DNA of 5,991 nucleotides from Clostridiales bacterium (lineage in GTDB: Bacteria; Bacillota; Clostridia; Lachnospirales; WRAX01): the NCBI GenBank assembly GCA_031271375.1, contig JAISVU010000352.1, positions 1 to 5,991 on the forward strand. The letters run 5' to 3'. The notes beneath the pieces were generated by a model. It did no database searches and had not been told where the DNA came from. It worked only from the letters and a program-made list of their open reading frames with translations. The translations under genes were made by a program, and so were the position numbers. This document shows positions 1 through 5,577 of this stretch, piece after piece. The stretch's first letter is position 1. Each line of letters starts with the position of its first letter.

Positions 1-245
1 CCGTTCGGCAGGCGCATGGACGCCACATGGTCGCCCTTTTGCGGGATGAAAAATATCCGCCATTTCCCCGCCGCCGGAAACAGCATTTGCATGTCCGGCC
101 CGGTGTACGGGCCTTTGGGGCCTTTTAAATCGTCGTGGGCCGTCCTGGCCGCCCCGGCTTCGGTGTTTATGGTCGATACCTGGCCGACGCGCAGCAGATC
201 GGCGGCTTTCTTATCCGGTTTAATATTAAGGGCGTCTGGGCGTAT
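1..245 (-). CDS. V: Baseplate assembly / spike protein gpV-like, N-terminal part, non-canonical start, 3' end outside window
   Basis: Probably the N-terminal OB-fold of a gpV (Mu gp45)-type spike protein, which sits beneath the gpD hub. The visible residues contain ADLLRVGQVSTINTEAGAAR, then, after a GPKGPYTGP stretch, WRIFFIPQKGDHVASMRLPNG. This fits the family pattern of an LLRVG-x-VS-x-(I/V)-x-x-x-x-G-x-A(R) strand, a PxxGD-x-V strand, and a final LPNG turn. The order D then V is the usual one. The frame is open from a TGA at 261-259 and contains no ATG, GTG or TTG before the conserved LLRVG. The best candidate start is ATA at 245-243, 8 bases after AAAGG (258-254). Others are ATT at 251-249, overlapping the gpD stop, ATT at 224, or the CTG pair at 197-192, which would trim the conserved N-terminus. 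It may be expressed weakly or be broken. Confidence 0.65.
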   Translation of the reverse strand, partial: MRPDALNIKPDKKAADLLRVGQVSTINTEAGAARTAHDDLKGPKGPYTGPDMQMLFPAAGKWRIFFIPQKGDHVASMRLPN

Positions 246-258
246 ATTAATAACCTTT
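243..258 (-). promoter_or_regulatory. Ribosome binding site AAAGG with an ATA in place of a canonical start for gpV
   Basis: AAAGG (258-254) lies inside the last codons of gpD (Lys-Gly). Eight bases later ATA (245-243) is in frame with the gpV-like protein. Spacing and position just after the gpD TAA are what a normal start would have, which suggests an ancestral ATG changed to ATA. ATA or ATT initiation is known but rare in bacteria. Confidence 0.4.
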
Positions 259-1347
259 CAGGACGCGATGGGCTTTAACCGTCGTCTCGTAGCCGCTGCC
301 GACTTTATGGGCGGCTTCGTCAATGAAATACTTACCGTCATAAACGCCGAAGCCGCTGATGTCGATTGTCGCGGCGGCCAGCATCTTCACATTGCCGGTC
401 ATAGTTAAAGAGCAAGTCCATTCCTCCCGGTTTTTTGCCCGCGCATTAACCTTAGCCTGCCGCTCTGCCTCCGAGGTGACATCGGCCCGTATATCTTCGA
501 AATCGTCAATGGTGTTGGATACGCCGCTCTCGAGCGGGGCGGCGCGCGTAGTAAAAGCTAAAGGTGTTATTGGCAGCGTTTGGCCCCCTATTCCCAGAGC
601 CGCCCGGTATCCGTCGCCCGCGAGGTTCCCCGGCCTTGTATTATCGCGTATCGCTTGGCCAGTCGCCGGGGCTTCCTCCGGTTCAAATACGTAATCGACG
701 AGCTTCCCGCTCTCGGAATCCTTGTACGAGACGCCGGACGAGCTGACGCTGTCGGAGGTGTTCTGCGAAAAACTGTATTTTAATAATCTCCCCAGCGGGT
801 TTTCATTGCCGCGGATATCGCCCGCTGTGAATGTGTCAACGGCGTCCCGTTCTTCGTAGAGTTTCTCATCGAAGAGGACGATTTGATCGTTGGTTACTTT
901 GAGGCACACGCCGTAGTCTGCGCAAAGCCCCTGGAGAAAGGAGAGATCGGTTTCCTCCAGCTGATCCGCCCTGTCGATATTTATTTCGTCCGGGACATCG
1001 TAGACCAGCGCGAGCCTCGCGTCGTCGGCTATATTCTGCGCGACTTCGTTTAATGTAACGTCTTCCCAGGCCCTGCTTCTCTCTTCGCGCCGCAGCGATG
1101 TGCTGACGGGCATTGAAAGGGCTTTTATCGTGAATATGCTGGGCGGCCCGTTAAGGTCGCACGCGTCTATCTCAAACGCGCCGCAGTCCAGCGTGTCTGA
1201 ATCCCCTTGAGCGTTCCAGTTCTCGACGTAAATCACCGCGCGGAGGACGGTGCCGGGGACGGCCTGAACGCCGCCGCCGCTTTCGGCTTTCTTTGCCCCT
1301 AGCGTCGGGGACGGGTCAGCAAGAATATCGGAAAAATCGTCGGGCAT
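247..1347 (-). CDS. D: gpD tail hub protein (phage late control D family), C-terminal fragment of 366 residues
   Basis: The bulk of the tail hub protein, homologous in role to T4 gp27 and the P2 gpD/VgrG hub. After about 30 residues without recognised match, residues 31-62 resume the family pattern (TVLRAVIYVENW, then a GDSDTLDCGAFEID strand pair). Next come NGPPSIFTIKALSMPVSTSLRREERSRAWE (67-95), a helical LNEVAQNIADDARL stretch, a QLEETDLSFLQGLCADYGVCLKVTNDQIVLFDE segment (129-161), and a C-terminal domain ending KYFIDEAAHKVGSGYETTVKAHRV. These are the conserved gpD landmarks, in order. Its ATG directly follows the TAA of the N-terminal fragment, with a GGGTGA site 4 bases upstream, so reinitiation is possible. 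The two pieces total 433 codons, longer than many homologues because of the unmatched segment at the junction. The downstream gpV frame overlaps or abuts its TAA (249-247). Confidence 0.85.
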   Translation of the reverse strand: MPDDFSDILADPSPTLGAKKAESGGGVQAVPGTVLRAVIYVENWNAQGDSDTLDCGAFEIDACDLNGPPSIFTIKALSMPVSTSLRREERSRAWEDVTLNEVAQNIADDARLALVYDVPDEINIDRADQLEETDLSFLQGLCADYGVCLKVTNDQIVLFDEKLYEERDAVDTFTAGDIRGNENPLGRLLKYSFSQNTSDSVSSSGVSYKDSESGKLVDYVFEPEEAPATGQAIRDNTRPGNLAGDGYRAALGIGGQTLPITPLAFTTRAAPLESGVSNTIDDFEDIRADVTSEAERQAKVNARAKNREEWTCSLTMTGNVKMLAAATIDISGFGVYDGKYFIDEAAHKVGSGYETTVKAHRVLKGY

Positions 1348-1357
1348 TTATTCACCC
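1345..1357 (-). promoter_or_regulatory. Stop-start junction in gpD (GGGTGA ATAA ATG), candidate reinitiation site
   Basis: GGGTGA at 1357-1352 is followed by A, then TAA (1350-1348) and ATG (1347-1345) in the same frame. GGGTGA partly matches the anti-Shine-Dalgarno complement and sits 4 bases before the ATG, slightly close but usable. A ribosome ending on TAA could restart on the next codon. UAA is normally the least leaky stop, so readthrough is less likely than reinitiation. The function is inferred only. Confidence 0.4.
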
Positions 1358-1551
1358 GCTTTCACTTGCAATTTGGGGTACCACTCTTTTATCCATTTCC
1401 CGTCCCTGTTGTGAACGGTAATGTTTAGTTCGTCGGCTTCGCCCGAGGCCTTATCGACAAAAGAAAACGTCAGCAGGGTTTTTGACACCTGTTCCGTTAT
1501 GTCCTTGCCGTCATAAAAGACCTTTACCCTGGCGGTACGCGGCGCGGCCAT
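1348..1551 (-). CDS. D: gpD tail hub protein, N-terminal fragment (67 residues) ending at an in-frame TAA
   Basis: The first part of a late control D / hub protein, which in contractile tails forms the trimeric platform between tube and spike. Residues 6-60 carry the usual opening: ARVKVFYDGKDITEQV, LLTFSFVDKASGEADELNITV, then HNRDGKWIKEWYPK. In intact homologues this runs on within a few residues into a strand ending in (V/T)-ENW. Here it meets TAA at 1350-1348. Reading continues in exactly the same frame, starting with ATG at 1347, into the rest of gpD. The start ATG at 1551 has GGAG 9 bases upstream and overlaps the X stop (TAATG). Either this is a nonsense-interrupted gene or the hub is made as two chains. 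The fragment is too short to fold as the normal beta-barrel alone. Confidence 0.8.
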   Translation of the reverse strand: MAAPRTARVKVFYDGKDITEQVSKTLLTFSFVDKASGEADELNITVHNRDGKWIKEWYPKLQVKAGE

Positions 1552-1760
1552 TATTTATTTCTCCAGGGCGGCAAGGACGATACCGGGGAAGCCGAGGGCA
1601 TTTCGGGGACGGCTAGTTCAACGCCCGCGCCGAACATGACCGTGTGCCGATGGGCGGGGTTAGCGTTTATGAGCGTATCCATAAACCCCTCGTCGCCGTA
1701 AACCTTATAACTTATCAAATCCCACACGTCGCCCTGGGTGGTTTTATATGTCCCGGCCAT
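1551..1760 (-). CDS. X: Phage tail protein X (LysM-like, Phage_tail_X family)
   Basis: A 69-residue LysM-like protein of contractile tails, found just before gpD in many P2-type clusters and thought to help assemble the tail tip around the hub. Residues 4-53 show the LysM-like pattern: YKTTQGDVWDLISYKVYGDEGFMDTL, an INAN turn, and a closing GVELAVPEMP strand. The SSLPPWR end is also typical of this family. The ATG (1760-1758) overlaps the tape measure TAA as TAATG, with an AGGAGAAGGG site upstream (AAGGG lies 10 bases before the ATG). Its own TAA overlaps the gpD start in the same way, so tape measure, X and gpD are probably translationally coupled. The length is normal for the family. Confidence 0.88.
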   Translation of the reverse strand: MAGTYKTTQGDVWDLISYKVYGDEGFMDTLINANPAHRHTVMFGAGVELAVPEMPSASPVSSLPPWRNK

Positions 1761-4700
1761 TAGTACGCCGCCCTTCTCCTGCGCTTATAATAATCTTCCA
1801 GTTCATCCTCAAAAGCCTTAGCGGCGGCGTTCCCGCTTTCGGCAACCCTTTGCAAGGTCTCCGCGTCGGGCTTATTGTTGAAATAAAACTGCGGCGAATA
1901 TTGAATTGATATGCGCTCGGCCGCGCCTTCGCCATGCCGGCGGAACAACCCTTGAGCTATCGCGGCGGGCGGCGCGGTTTTTTTCTCCTCGCTGCTGCGC
2001 GTAACGGCCTGGAATTTAATAACGGTTGCCGGAAACGGCGTTTTTCCTCTGACGTCCGTGTAATTCCGGGCGGTTTCGCCGGCTTGTTTCACCGGCATAT
2101 TGATAATCTTACTTGTTTCTTGTGAGTATCCGCCTATAATCCCGGCTTGCTCCCAAATGCGGCGTCCGCCTGCCGACCTGTCCAGCGGAACGACGGCTTC
2201 CGCGCCTTTTTCCGCGATCTCGGCGATGTGCCTGACGTTAAAAATACCGCCTTCGGCGTGGGCGGGAAGAGATATCGGAGTAACTTTAGGAGGCGCATCG
2301 TAAACGGAACCGCCGCTTCGCGCCTCTTTCAATCCTTTGAGCGAATCCAGCGCTCCGCTGACGCCGTTCTTGATTTCAACGGCCAAGTCACGGAAATAAT
2401 TCGTGATATTGCGTATGGATTTTTCAAAAACGTCTTCGATGGGGCTTGCGACGGAGCCCTTGAACCACGGCTTCATGCCGCCCCAAACGCTTTTTATGTC
2501 TTTTAACGCGGTTGTAAAATAACTGACGATATCGGTTGCGGCGGTGTCTGACGCGGCTGTGACCGGCGCGATAACCGAGGCGTCAAACCAGCCCGGGAGC
2601 GGCGTCCACGGGTTTTCATTGATGGCAATACTGTTAATTAAACCCTGCGCAATGCCTTGCCCGGCTTCCTCCGCCACCGCCGACGCGGGATTCAGCTTCC
2701 ACCAGTCCTCAACATCGCTCCACCAGGAGGTAAACCGGCTGCCGATCTCCGTAAATAACGAGGATTTTGATTTAACCCCCTCGTCAAGCCCGGTAACGAT
2801 GTTTATGCCAAGCCCTTTCATGTCCAAAGAGAAAGCGCCCTTGAGCGATACGGCGCTTTGATTGCTTACCAGGGCTTCGATTTCCCCCATTAGGTTGGTG
2901 TATGACTGCAGCATATCCCGCGCTTTTTGCATTTCCGGGACGGCGGGGTTTAGTTTCTCGGTAAGCCCGGCGAACTGTTTATAGTTTTTGCCTATGTCGT
3001 CAGTCAGCTTTTCAATCGGGTCTTTCGTAAACCAGCCGATAATCGTATCTACCGTTGACGCAAGGCCCGATATCGCGCTGGCCTTTGAATACGCGACAAC
3101 GTGCCCCGCGAATATCTCCATAAACGCTACAAAGTCGCTCATATTCTGAGAGAGAGCGGGCAGCTTCCCGTTGAGTTCATTAAGCGCCGGGGCGAGACTG
3201 TTACTCAGCTGCCCCGCGACGGCGGCAAGGCTTTCCGTAAAGATAATAAACGCCGCCGCAAGTTCGACCAATATCGCGGTGCCTAGCCCGATAGCCAGCG
3301 GAAGCAGGCCCGCGCTTGCAACAGCGGCCACGCCAAGAGCGGCGGTGACTACGCCTATGCCTATCAGCAGCGCGGTTCCCAGGCCTATAGCCTGCGCAAT
3401 CGTCTCCCCATTCGCGAGAACGGGTTCCCACGCCTGCCTTATTTTACCGAGCCCTTCTCCAATTAACCATATTTCGGCGATAAATAACCCCGCGGCTATA
3501 CCAATTTCGGCAAGTATCGCAATGCCAAGCGCGATATTTACGATAAGCGGCGTGCCGACAGAGCCAAGAGCCGCCGTCAGAACGCCAATCGCCGCAAGAA
3601 TCGCCGTACCCAAGCCCATCGCTATCGCGACGCTGGCCCCGTTGTCAATGACGGGCTTCCAGGCAATGCCTGCCTGTTCAAGCCCCTTACCCAGAAGGGT
3701 GATCGCTCCGGTTATAAGCAGAGCCGCCGCCGCGACCTCGGCGATTATAACGAGCCCCATCGCGAGGTTCTTGGCGAGGGATTTGAGCCCGGAAAACATG
3801 CCGCCGCCGGTTCCTCCCGCCGTCTTGCCAGCCGCCGCCATATCGCCCGCCGCTTTGCCCGCGGCGCCTGCCTTCCCGAAAATCCCCCCGATAAGGGAAC
3901 CCAGCGGCGAGACGGCGGTTTTTATCACTTTAAACAACCCTCCGACGACCTTTAAACCGGAGATAAAAGTAGGCGCGACTGCCAATCCCCCGACAACCAG
4001 CGCCACGTTCTTCCATCCGCCCAGGAAATCCTTAACCATTACGACTTTATCCCATAATTCGGTTCCGAATTTACTTATTTTCTCTATAACATCCGGCAGT
4101 TTACGAACTACGTCGCCCAGCCATTTACCGAAATCTTCTCCCAATTCGCGTATCGCGGGAAGATTGCCTTGTATCTCCCCCGAAAGAACATTAAAGGCCT
4201 CCGCCAGCGGGCCTATCGCCCCGGAAATGAACTGCGTCTTAATACCGTTCACGCTGGCCATCAGCTCGCGCTGATTGTTTTCGTAGGCGTCGGCGGCCTG
4301 GCCGGTAGATTCGTCAATGACCGTTCCCGTGCGCCTCGCCTGTTCCATGTATTCCTTCATCGCGCCGCTGCCGTCCTTGAGGGCGCCCATCATTTCAAGG
4401 CCCGCCGACTTGCCGAACAGCGCTATCGCTACGCGCGTGCGCTCTGCGTCTCCGGGCAGTGACTTCATATAATCGGCGACGCGCTCCAGTGCTTTTTCCG
4501 GGGCCATTTTAGAGAGCTTATCCGCCGAAAGGCCTACGTCGGCCAACGCTTTTCTGTAGGATTCGTTCCCCGCCGCGCCTTGCCGCGTAACCCTGGTCAT
4601 ATATTCGATAGCCGTTGAGTATGTGGAGGTTTCGACGTTAAGCTGCTCCAGCGCGTACTTTAATTCCTGGTAAGCCTCGAAGCCGATATTCATTTGAGCG

Positions 4701-4975
4701 GCGGCAGTTCCCGCCTCGTCGGCTGCGTCTACGACGGAGTTAGCCATACCGACCATCGCGGCCGTCACGCCGCCGACCGCGCCGACAACGCCAAGCGCGA
4801 GCTTGGAAGCGTTGCCCGCGAACGTCTTCCAGTCCTGGCCCAGCCGCTTCGTTGAGTCTTTCAGCGCGGCAATTTGCTTGCGCGCGGCTCCGAAGGCGGA
4901 GTTAAGCGTCGGGTCGGCCTTGCCTCCGACGTTGAAGACAACTTCCCATATGGACTTACCGCCGCCCTTTACCAC
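1760..4975 (-). CDS. Phage tail tape measure protein (TP901-type core)
   Basis: A 1071-residue protein that sets tail length and is threaded inside the tube. Residues 1-55 hold a short strand (WEVVFNVGG) and a charged helix (AARKQIAALKDSTKRL) typical of tape measure N-termini. Residues about 56-80 are a first hydrophobic stretch. Residues about 80-290 are the conserved TP901/PhageMin_Tail core (ADEAGTAAAQMNIGFEAYQELKYA, then ALFGKSAGLEMMGALK and AYENNQREL). Residues 320-400 are Gly/Ala-rich. Residues 404-590 are very hydrophobic and internally repeated. Residues about 740-870 contain spaced Trp-Phe segments (WWSDVEDWW, GWFDASV, PWFKGSV). Residues 907-931 carry the C-terminal motif AEGGIFxxRHIAEIxEKGAEAVVPLD. 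The end is charged (ELEDYYKRRRRAAY). At roughly 1.5 angstrom per residue, a tail of about 160 nm is inferred. Start GTG; the TAA stop overlaps the next ATG (TAATG). Confidence 0.93.
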   Translation of the reverse strand: MVKGGGKSIWEVVFNVGGKADPTLNSAFGAARKQIAALKDSTKRLGQDWKTFAGNASKLALGVVGAVGGVTAAMVGMANSVVDAADEAGTAAAQMNIGFEAYQELKYALEQLNVETSTYSTAIEYMTRVTRQGAAGNESYRKALADVGLSADKLSKMAPEKALERVADYMKSLPGDAERTRVAIALFGKSAGLEMMGALKDGSGAMKEYMEQARRTGTVIDESTGQAADAYENNQRELMASVNGIKTQFISGAIGPLAEAFNVLSGEIQGNLPAIRELGEDFGKWLGDVVRKLPDVIEKISKFGTELWDKVVMVKDFLGGWKNVALVVGGLAVAPTFISGLKVVGGLFKVIKTAVSPLGSLIGGIFGKAGAAGKAAGDMAAAGKTAGGTGGGMFSGLKSLAKNLAMGLVIIAEVAAAALLITGAITLLGKGLEQAGIAWKPVIDNGASVAIAMGLGTAILAAIGVLTAALGSVGTPLIVNIALGIAILAEIGIAAGLFIAEIWLIGEGLGKIRQAWEPVLANGETIAQAIGLGTALLIGIGVVTAALGVAAVASAGLLPLAIGLGTAILVELAAAFIIFTESLAAVAGQLSNSLAPALNELNGKLPALSQNMSDFVAFMEIFAGHVVAYSKASAISGLASTVDTIIGWFTKDPIEKLTDDIGKNYKQFAGLTEKLNPAVPEMQKARDMLQSYTNLMGEIEALVSNQSAVSLKGAFSLDMKGLGINIVTGLDEGVKSKSSLFTEIGSRFTSWWSDVEDWWKLNPASAVAEEAGQGIAQGLINSIAINENPWTPLPGWFDASVIAPVTAASDTAATDIVSYFTTALKDIKSVWGGMKPWFKGSVASPIEDVFEKSIRNITNYFRDLAVEIKNGVSGALDSLKGLKEARSGGSVYDAPPKVTPISLPAHAEGGIFNVRHIAEIAEKGAEAVVPLDRSAGGRRIWEQAGIIGGYSQETSKIINMPVKQAGETARNYTDVRGKTPFPATVIKFQAVTRSSEEKKTAPPAAIAQGLFRRHGEGAAERISIQYSPQFYFNNKPDAETLQRVAESGNAAAKAFEDELEDYYKRRRRAAY
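3206..3766 (-). repeat. About 2.4 tandem copies of a 77-79-residue hydrophobic unit within the tape measure protein
   Basis: Residues 404-480, 481-559 and 560-590 align as successive units. Matching landmarks are LAMGLVIIAEV / IALGIAILAEI / LAIGLGTAILVEL at unit starts, GKGLEQAGIAWKPVIDNG / GEGLGKIRQAWEPVLANG in the middle, and GLGTAILAAIGVLTAALG / GLGTALLIGIGVVTAALG near the end. The Trp-(K/E)-Pro-Val landmarks are exactly 77 residues apart. Each unit holds two to three helices long and greasy enough to look transmembrane. Such segments in tape measure proteins are thought to line the tube interior and later enter the host membrane during DNA delivery. The repeat is visible in the protein; the pore role is inferred. 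Confidence 0.7.
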
Positions 4976-5189
4976 TCTGCTCCGCCTCCGCCATGTTTTT
5001 TTCGGCTATGTCTTCAAAAACGCCGTGCCAGCGCAGCAGATCACCCAGCGCCATCTCTTCAAGCCGGGTGAAGTCCGCGTTCCCCGCCATACTAAGCCCC
5101 GCGATAAGATACCGCGGGGCCTCGGACGGGATATCGGTGAAGAACGGGTCTATTCCTCTTCCGGCTCCGATCCCGGAGCCGGAAGCATA
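4956..5189 (-). CDS. Second part of tail assembly chaperone, made as a -1 frameshift fusion with ORF1 (P2 E+E' / lambda G-T type)
   Basis: In the -1 frame relative to ORF1, the sequence is open from just after a TGA at 5207-5205 down to a TAA at 4958-4956, overlapping the tape measure start by 20 bases. A shift at ORF1 codon 126 (Phe) would add 77 residues and give a 203-residue fusion. The added part begins with a Gly/Ser-rich linker (YASGSGIGAGRG), continues with IDPFFTDIPSEAPRYL, and ends in a helical, charged segment (LEEMALGDLLRWHGVFEDIAEKN). The helix resembles small GpE-type proteins, with a 'L-x-DLL-x-W' core. In lambda and P2 such extended chaperones (gpGT, E+E') contact the tape measure. 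An ATG at 5090 could start a 44-residue free form, but its Shine-Dalgarno is poor (GGGG only). The frame and context are visible; the frameshift is inferred. Confidence 0.75.
   Translation of the reverse strand, partial: YASGSGIGAGRGIDPFFTDIPSEAPRYLIAGLSMAGNADFTRLEEMALGDLLRWHGVFEDIAEKNMAEAEQSGKGRR
4976..4989 (-). promoter_or_regulatory. Ribosome binding site that fixes the GTG start of the tape measure gene
   Basis: GGAGG at 4989-4985 lies 9 bases before the GTG at 4975, and a second GGAG (4983-4980) lies 4 bases before it. The nearby ATG at 4994-4992 is in the frame of the chaperone extension, not of the tape measure, so GTG is the supported start. The site is embedded in the last codons of the chaperone extension, so translation of the two is probably coupled. 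Confidence 0.7.
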
Positions 5190-5566
5190 AAAGCCTCGCC
5201 GCCCTCAACGAGGATGTCGTCATCCTCGCCTTTGCGTGTGTACTGGTTATAAAACTCCTGCGGGTCACGGTTGTTAAAATACGCGGACACGGTCTGCCAA
5301 ACGGCGTCAAAGTCCGCGGAGCGGAGCTTCATCAGCGCATCGTATTTCACGCCGGAAATGCTGGCCGCGATGTGAGCGCAGTATTCGCTGCTCATGTTGC
5401 GGATTATCGTGGAGATGTTGCCGTTGTTGAACGTCTCGCGCTCCGCGGCTATCATCATCTTCGCGGTAGTTTTACCGAAATCCAAGCAGACTTCGGATAT
5501 ATCCTGCCCGTCGTATTTAAAGGGCTTTTTAAGCGTGATAATTACGATTCCTTCGAAAATATTCAT
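5150..5566 (-). CDS. Phage tail assembly chaperone, ORF1 (P2 gpE / Mu gp41-like)
   Basis: A 138-residue cytoplasmic chaperone expected to bind the tape measure protein and guide tube polymerisation; it is not part of the finished tail. The N-terminus (residues about 8-45, ITLKKPFKYDGQDISEV then a K/M/A-rich AAERE helix) matches the 'tail assembly chaperone E/41/14' pattern, in which a short beta hairpin is followed by a helix. The middle (about 52-100) is helical, with an ADFDAVWQTVSAYF segment typical of the end of the folded domain. The last 25 residues are acidic and disordered (EDDD, EPEEE). The ATG at 5566 has a strong GGAGGG site 4 bases upstream, in the gap after the tube gene. The gene ends at TAG (5152-5150). 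Residues 126 onward lie over a probable -1 frameshift signal, giving a second, longer product. Position between tube and tape measure is diagnostic. Confidence 0.85.
   Translation of the reverse strand: MNIFEGIVIITLKKPFKYDGQDISEVCLDFGKTTAKMMIAAERETFNNGNISTIIRNMSSEYCAHIAASISGVKYDALMKLRSADFDAVWQTVSAYFNNRDPQEFYNQYTRKGEDDDILVEGGEAFMLPAPGSEPEEE
5158..5192 (-). promoter_or_regulatory. Probable -1 programmed frameshift signal: TTTT slip site plus 12-bp hairpin
   Basis: On the minus strand ORF1 reads GCT TTT ATG at 5194-5186. Phe-tRNA on TTT (5191-5189) can re-pair perfectly one base back, because four T's run from 5192 to 5189. Directly downstream, 5185-5158 forms a perfect 12-bp inverted repeat, CTTCCGGCTCCG and CGGAGCCGGAAG, around the tetraloop GGAT. 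Its GC-rich core begins 6 bases after the T run. The signal lies inside the only interval where a -1 shift can join the two frames (5204-5153). The slip site is not a textbook X XXY YYZ heptamer, so efficiency may be low or depend on slippage during translocation. Confidence 0.65.
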
Positions 5567-5577
5567 TTTGCCCTCCG

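Noticed and set aside
16..783. Several overlapping plus-strand open frames opposite gpD and gpV
   Set aside because: They are opposite strongly supported gpD coding sequence, lack convincing ribosome binding sites, and resemble no known family.
1744..1935. Minus-strand 63-codon frame overlapping the tape measure C-terminus
   Set aside because: It is an out-of-frame shadow of the tape measure. The TAATG junction and the LysM-like pattern support X starting at 1760 instead.
3171..4274. Long plus-strand open frame of 367 codons opposite the tape measure gene
   Set aside because: Its translation is Ala/Pro/Ser/Ile-rich with no family pattern, and it mirrors the Ala/Gly-rich, GC-biased codons of the real gene on the other strand. 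There is no Shine-Dalgarno support and no operon on that strand.
5158..5185. 12-bp inverted repeat as a rho-independent terminator
   Set aside because: No T tract follows it on either strand, and it lies inside coding sequence of a gene followed closely by the essential tape measure gene. A frameshift stimulator fits better.
4803..5252. Plus-strand open frame of 149 codons across the chaperone/tape measure junction
   Set aside because: It lies opposite two well-supported overlapping genes, and its sequence is low in recognisable structure. It looks like a shadow frame.
5092..5310. Minus-strand 72-codon frame inside the chaperone region
   Set aside because: It is the third frame, neither ORF1 nor the -1 extension. 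It is Arg-rich with no domain pattern, and the -1 frame gives a far more protein-like sequence reaching the tape measure start.
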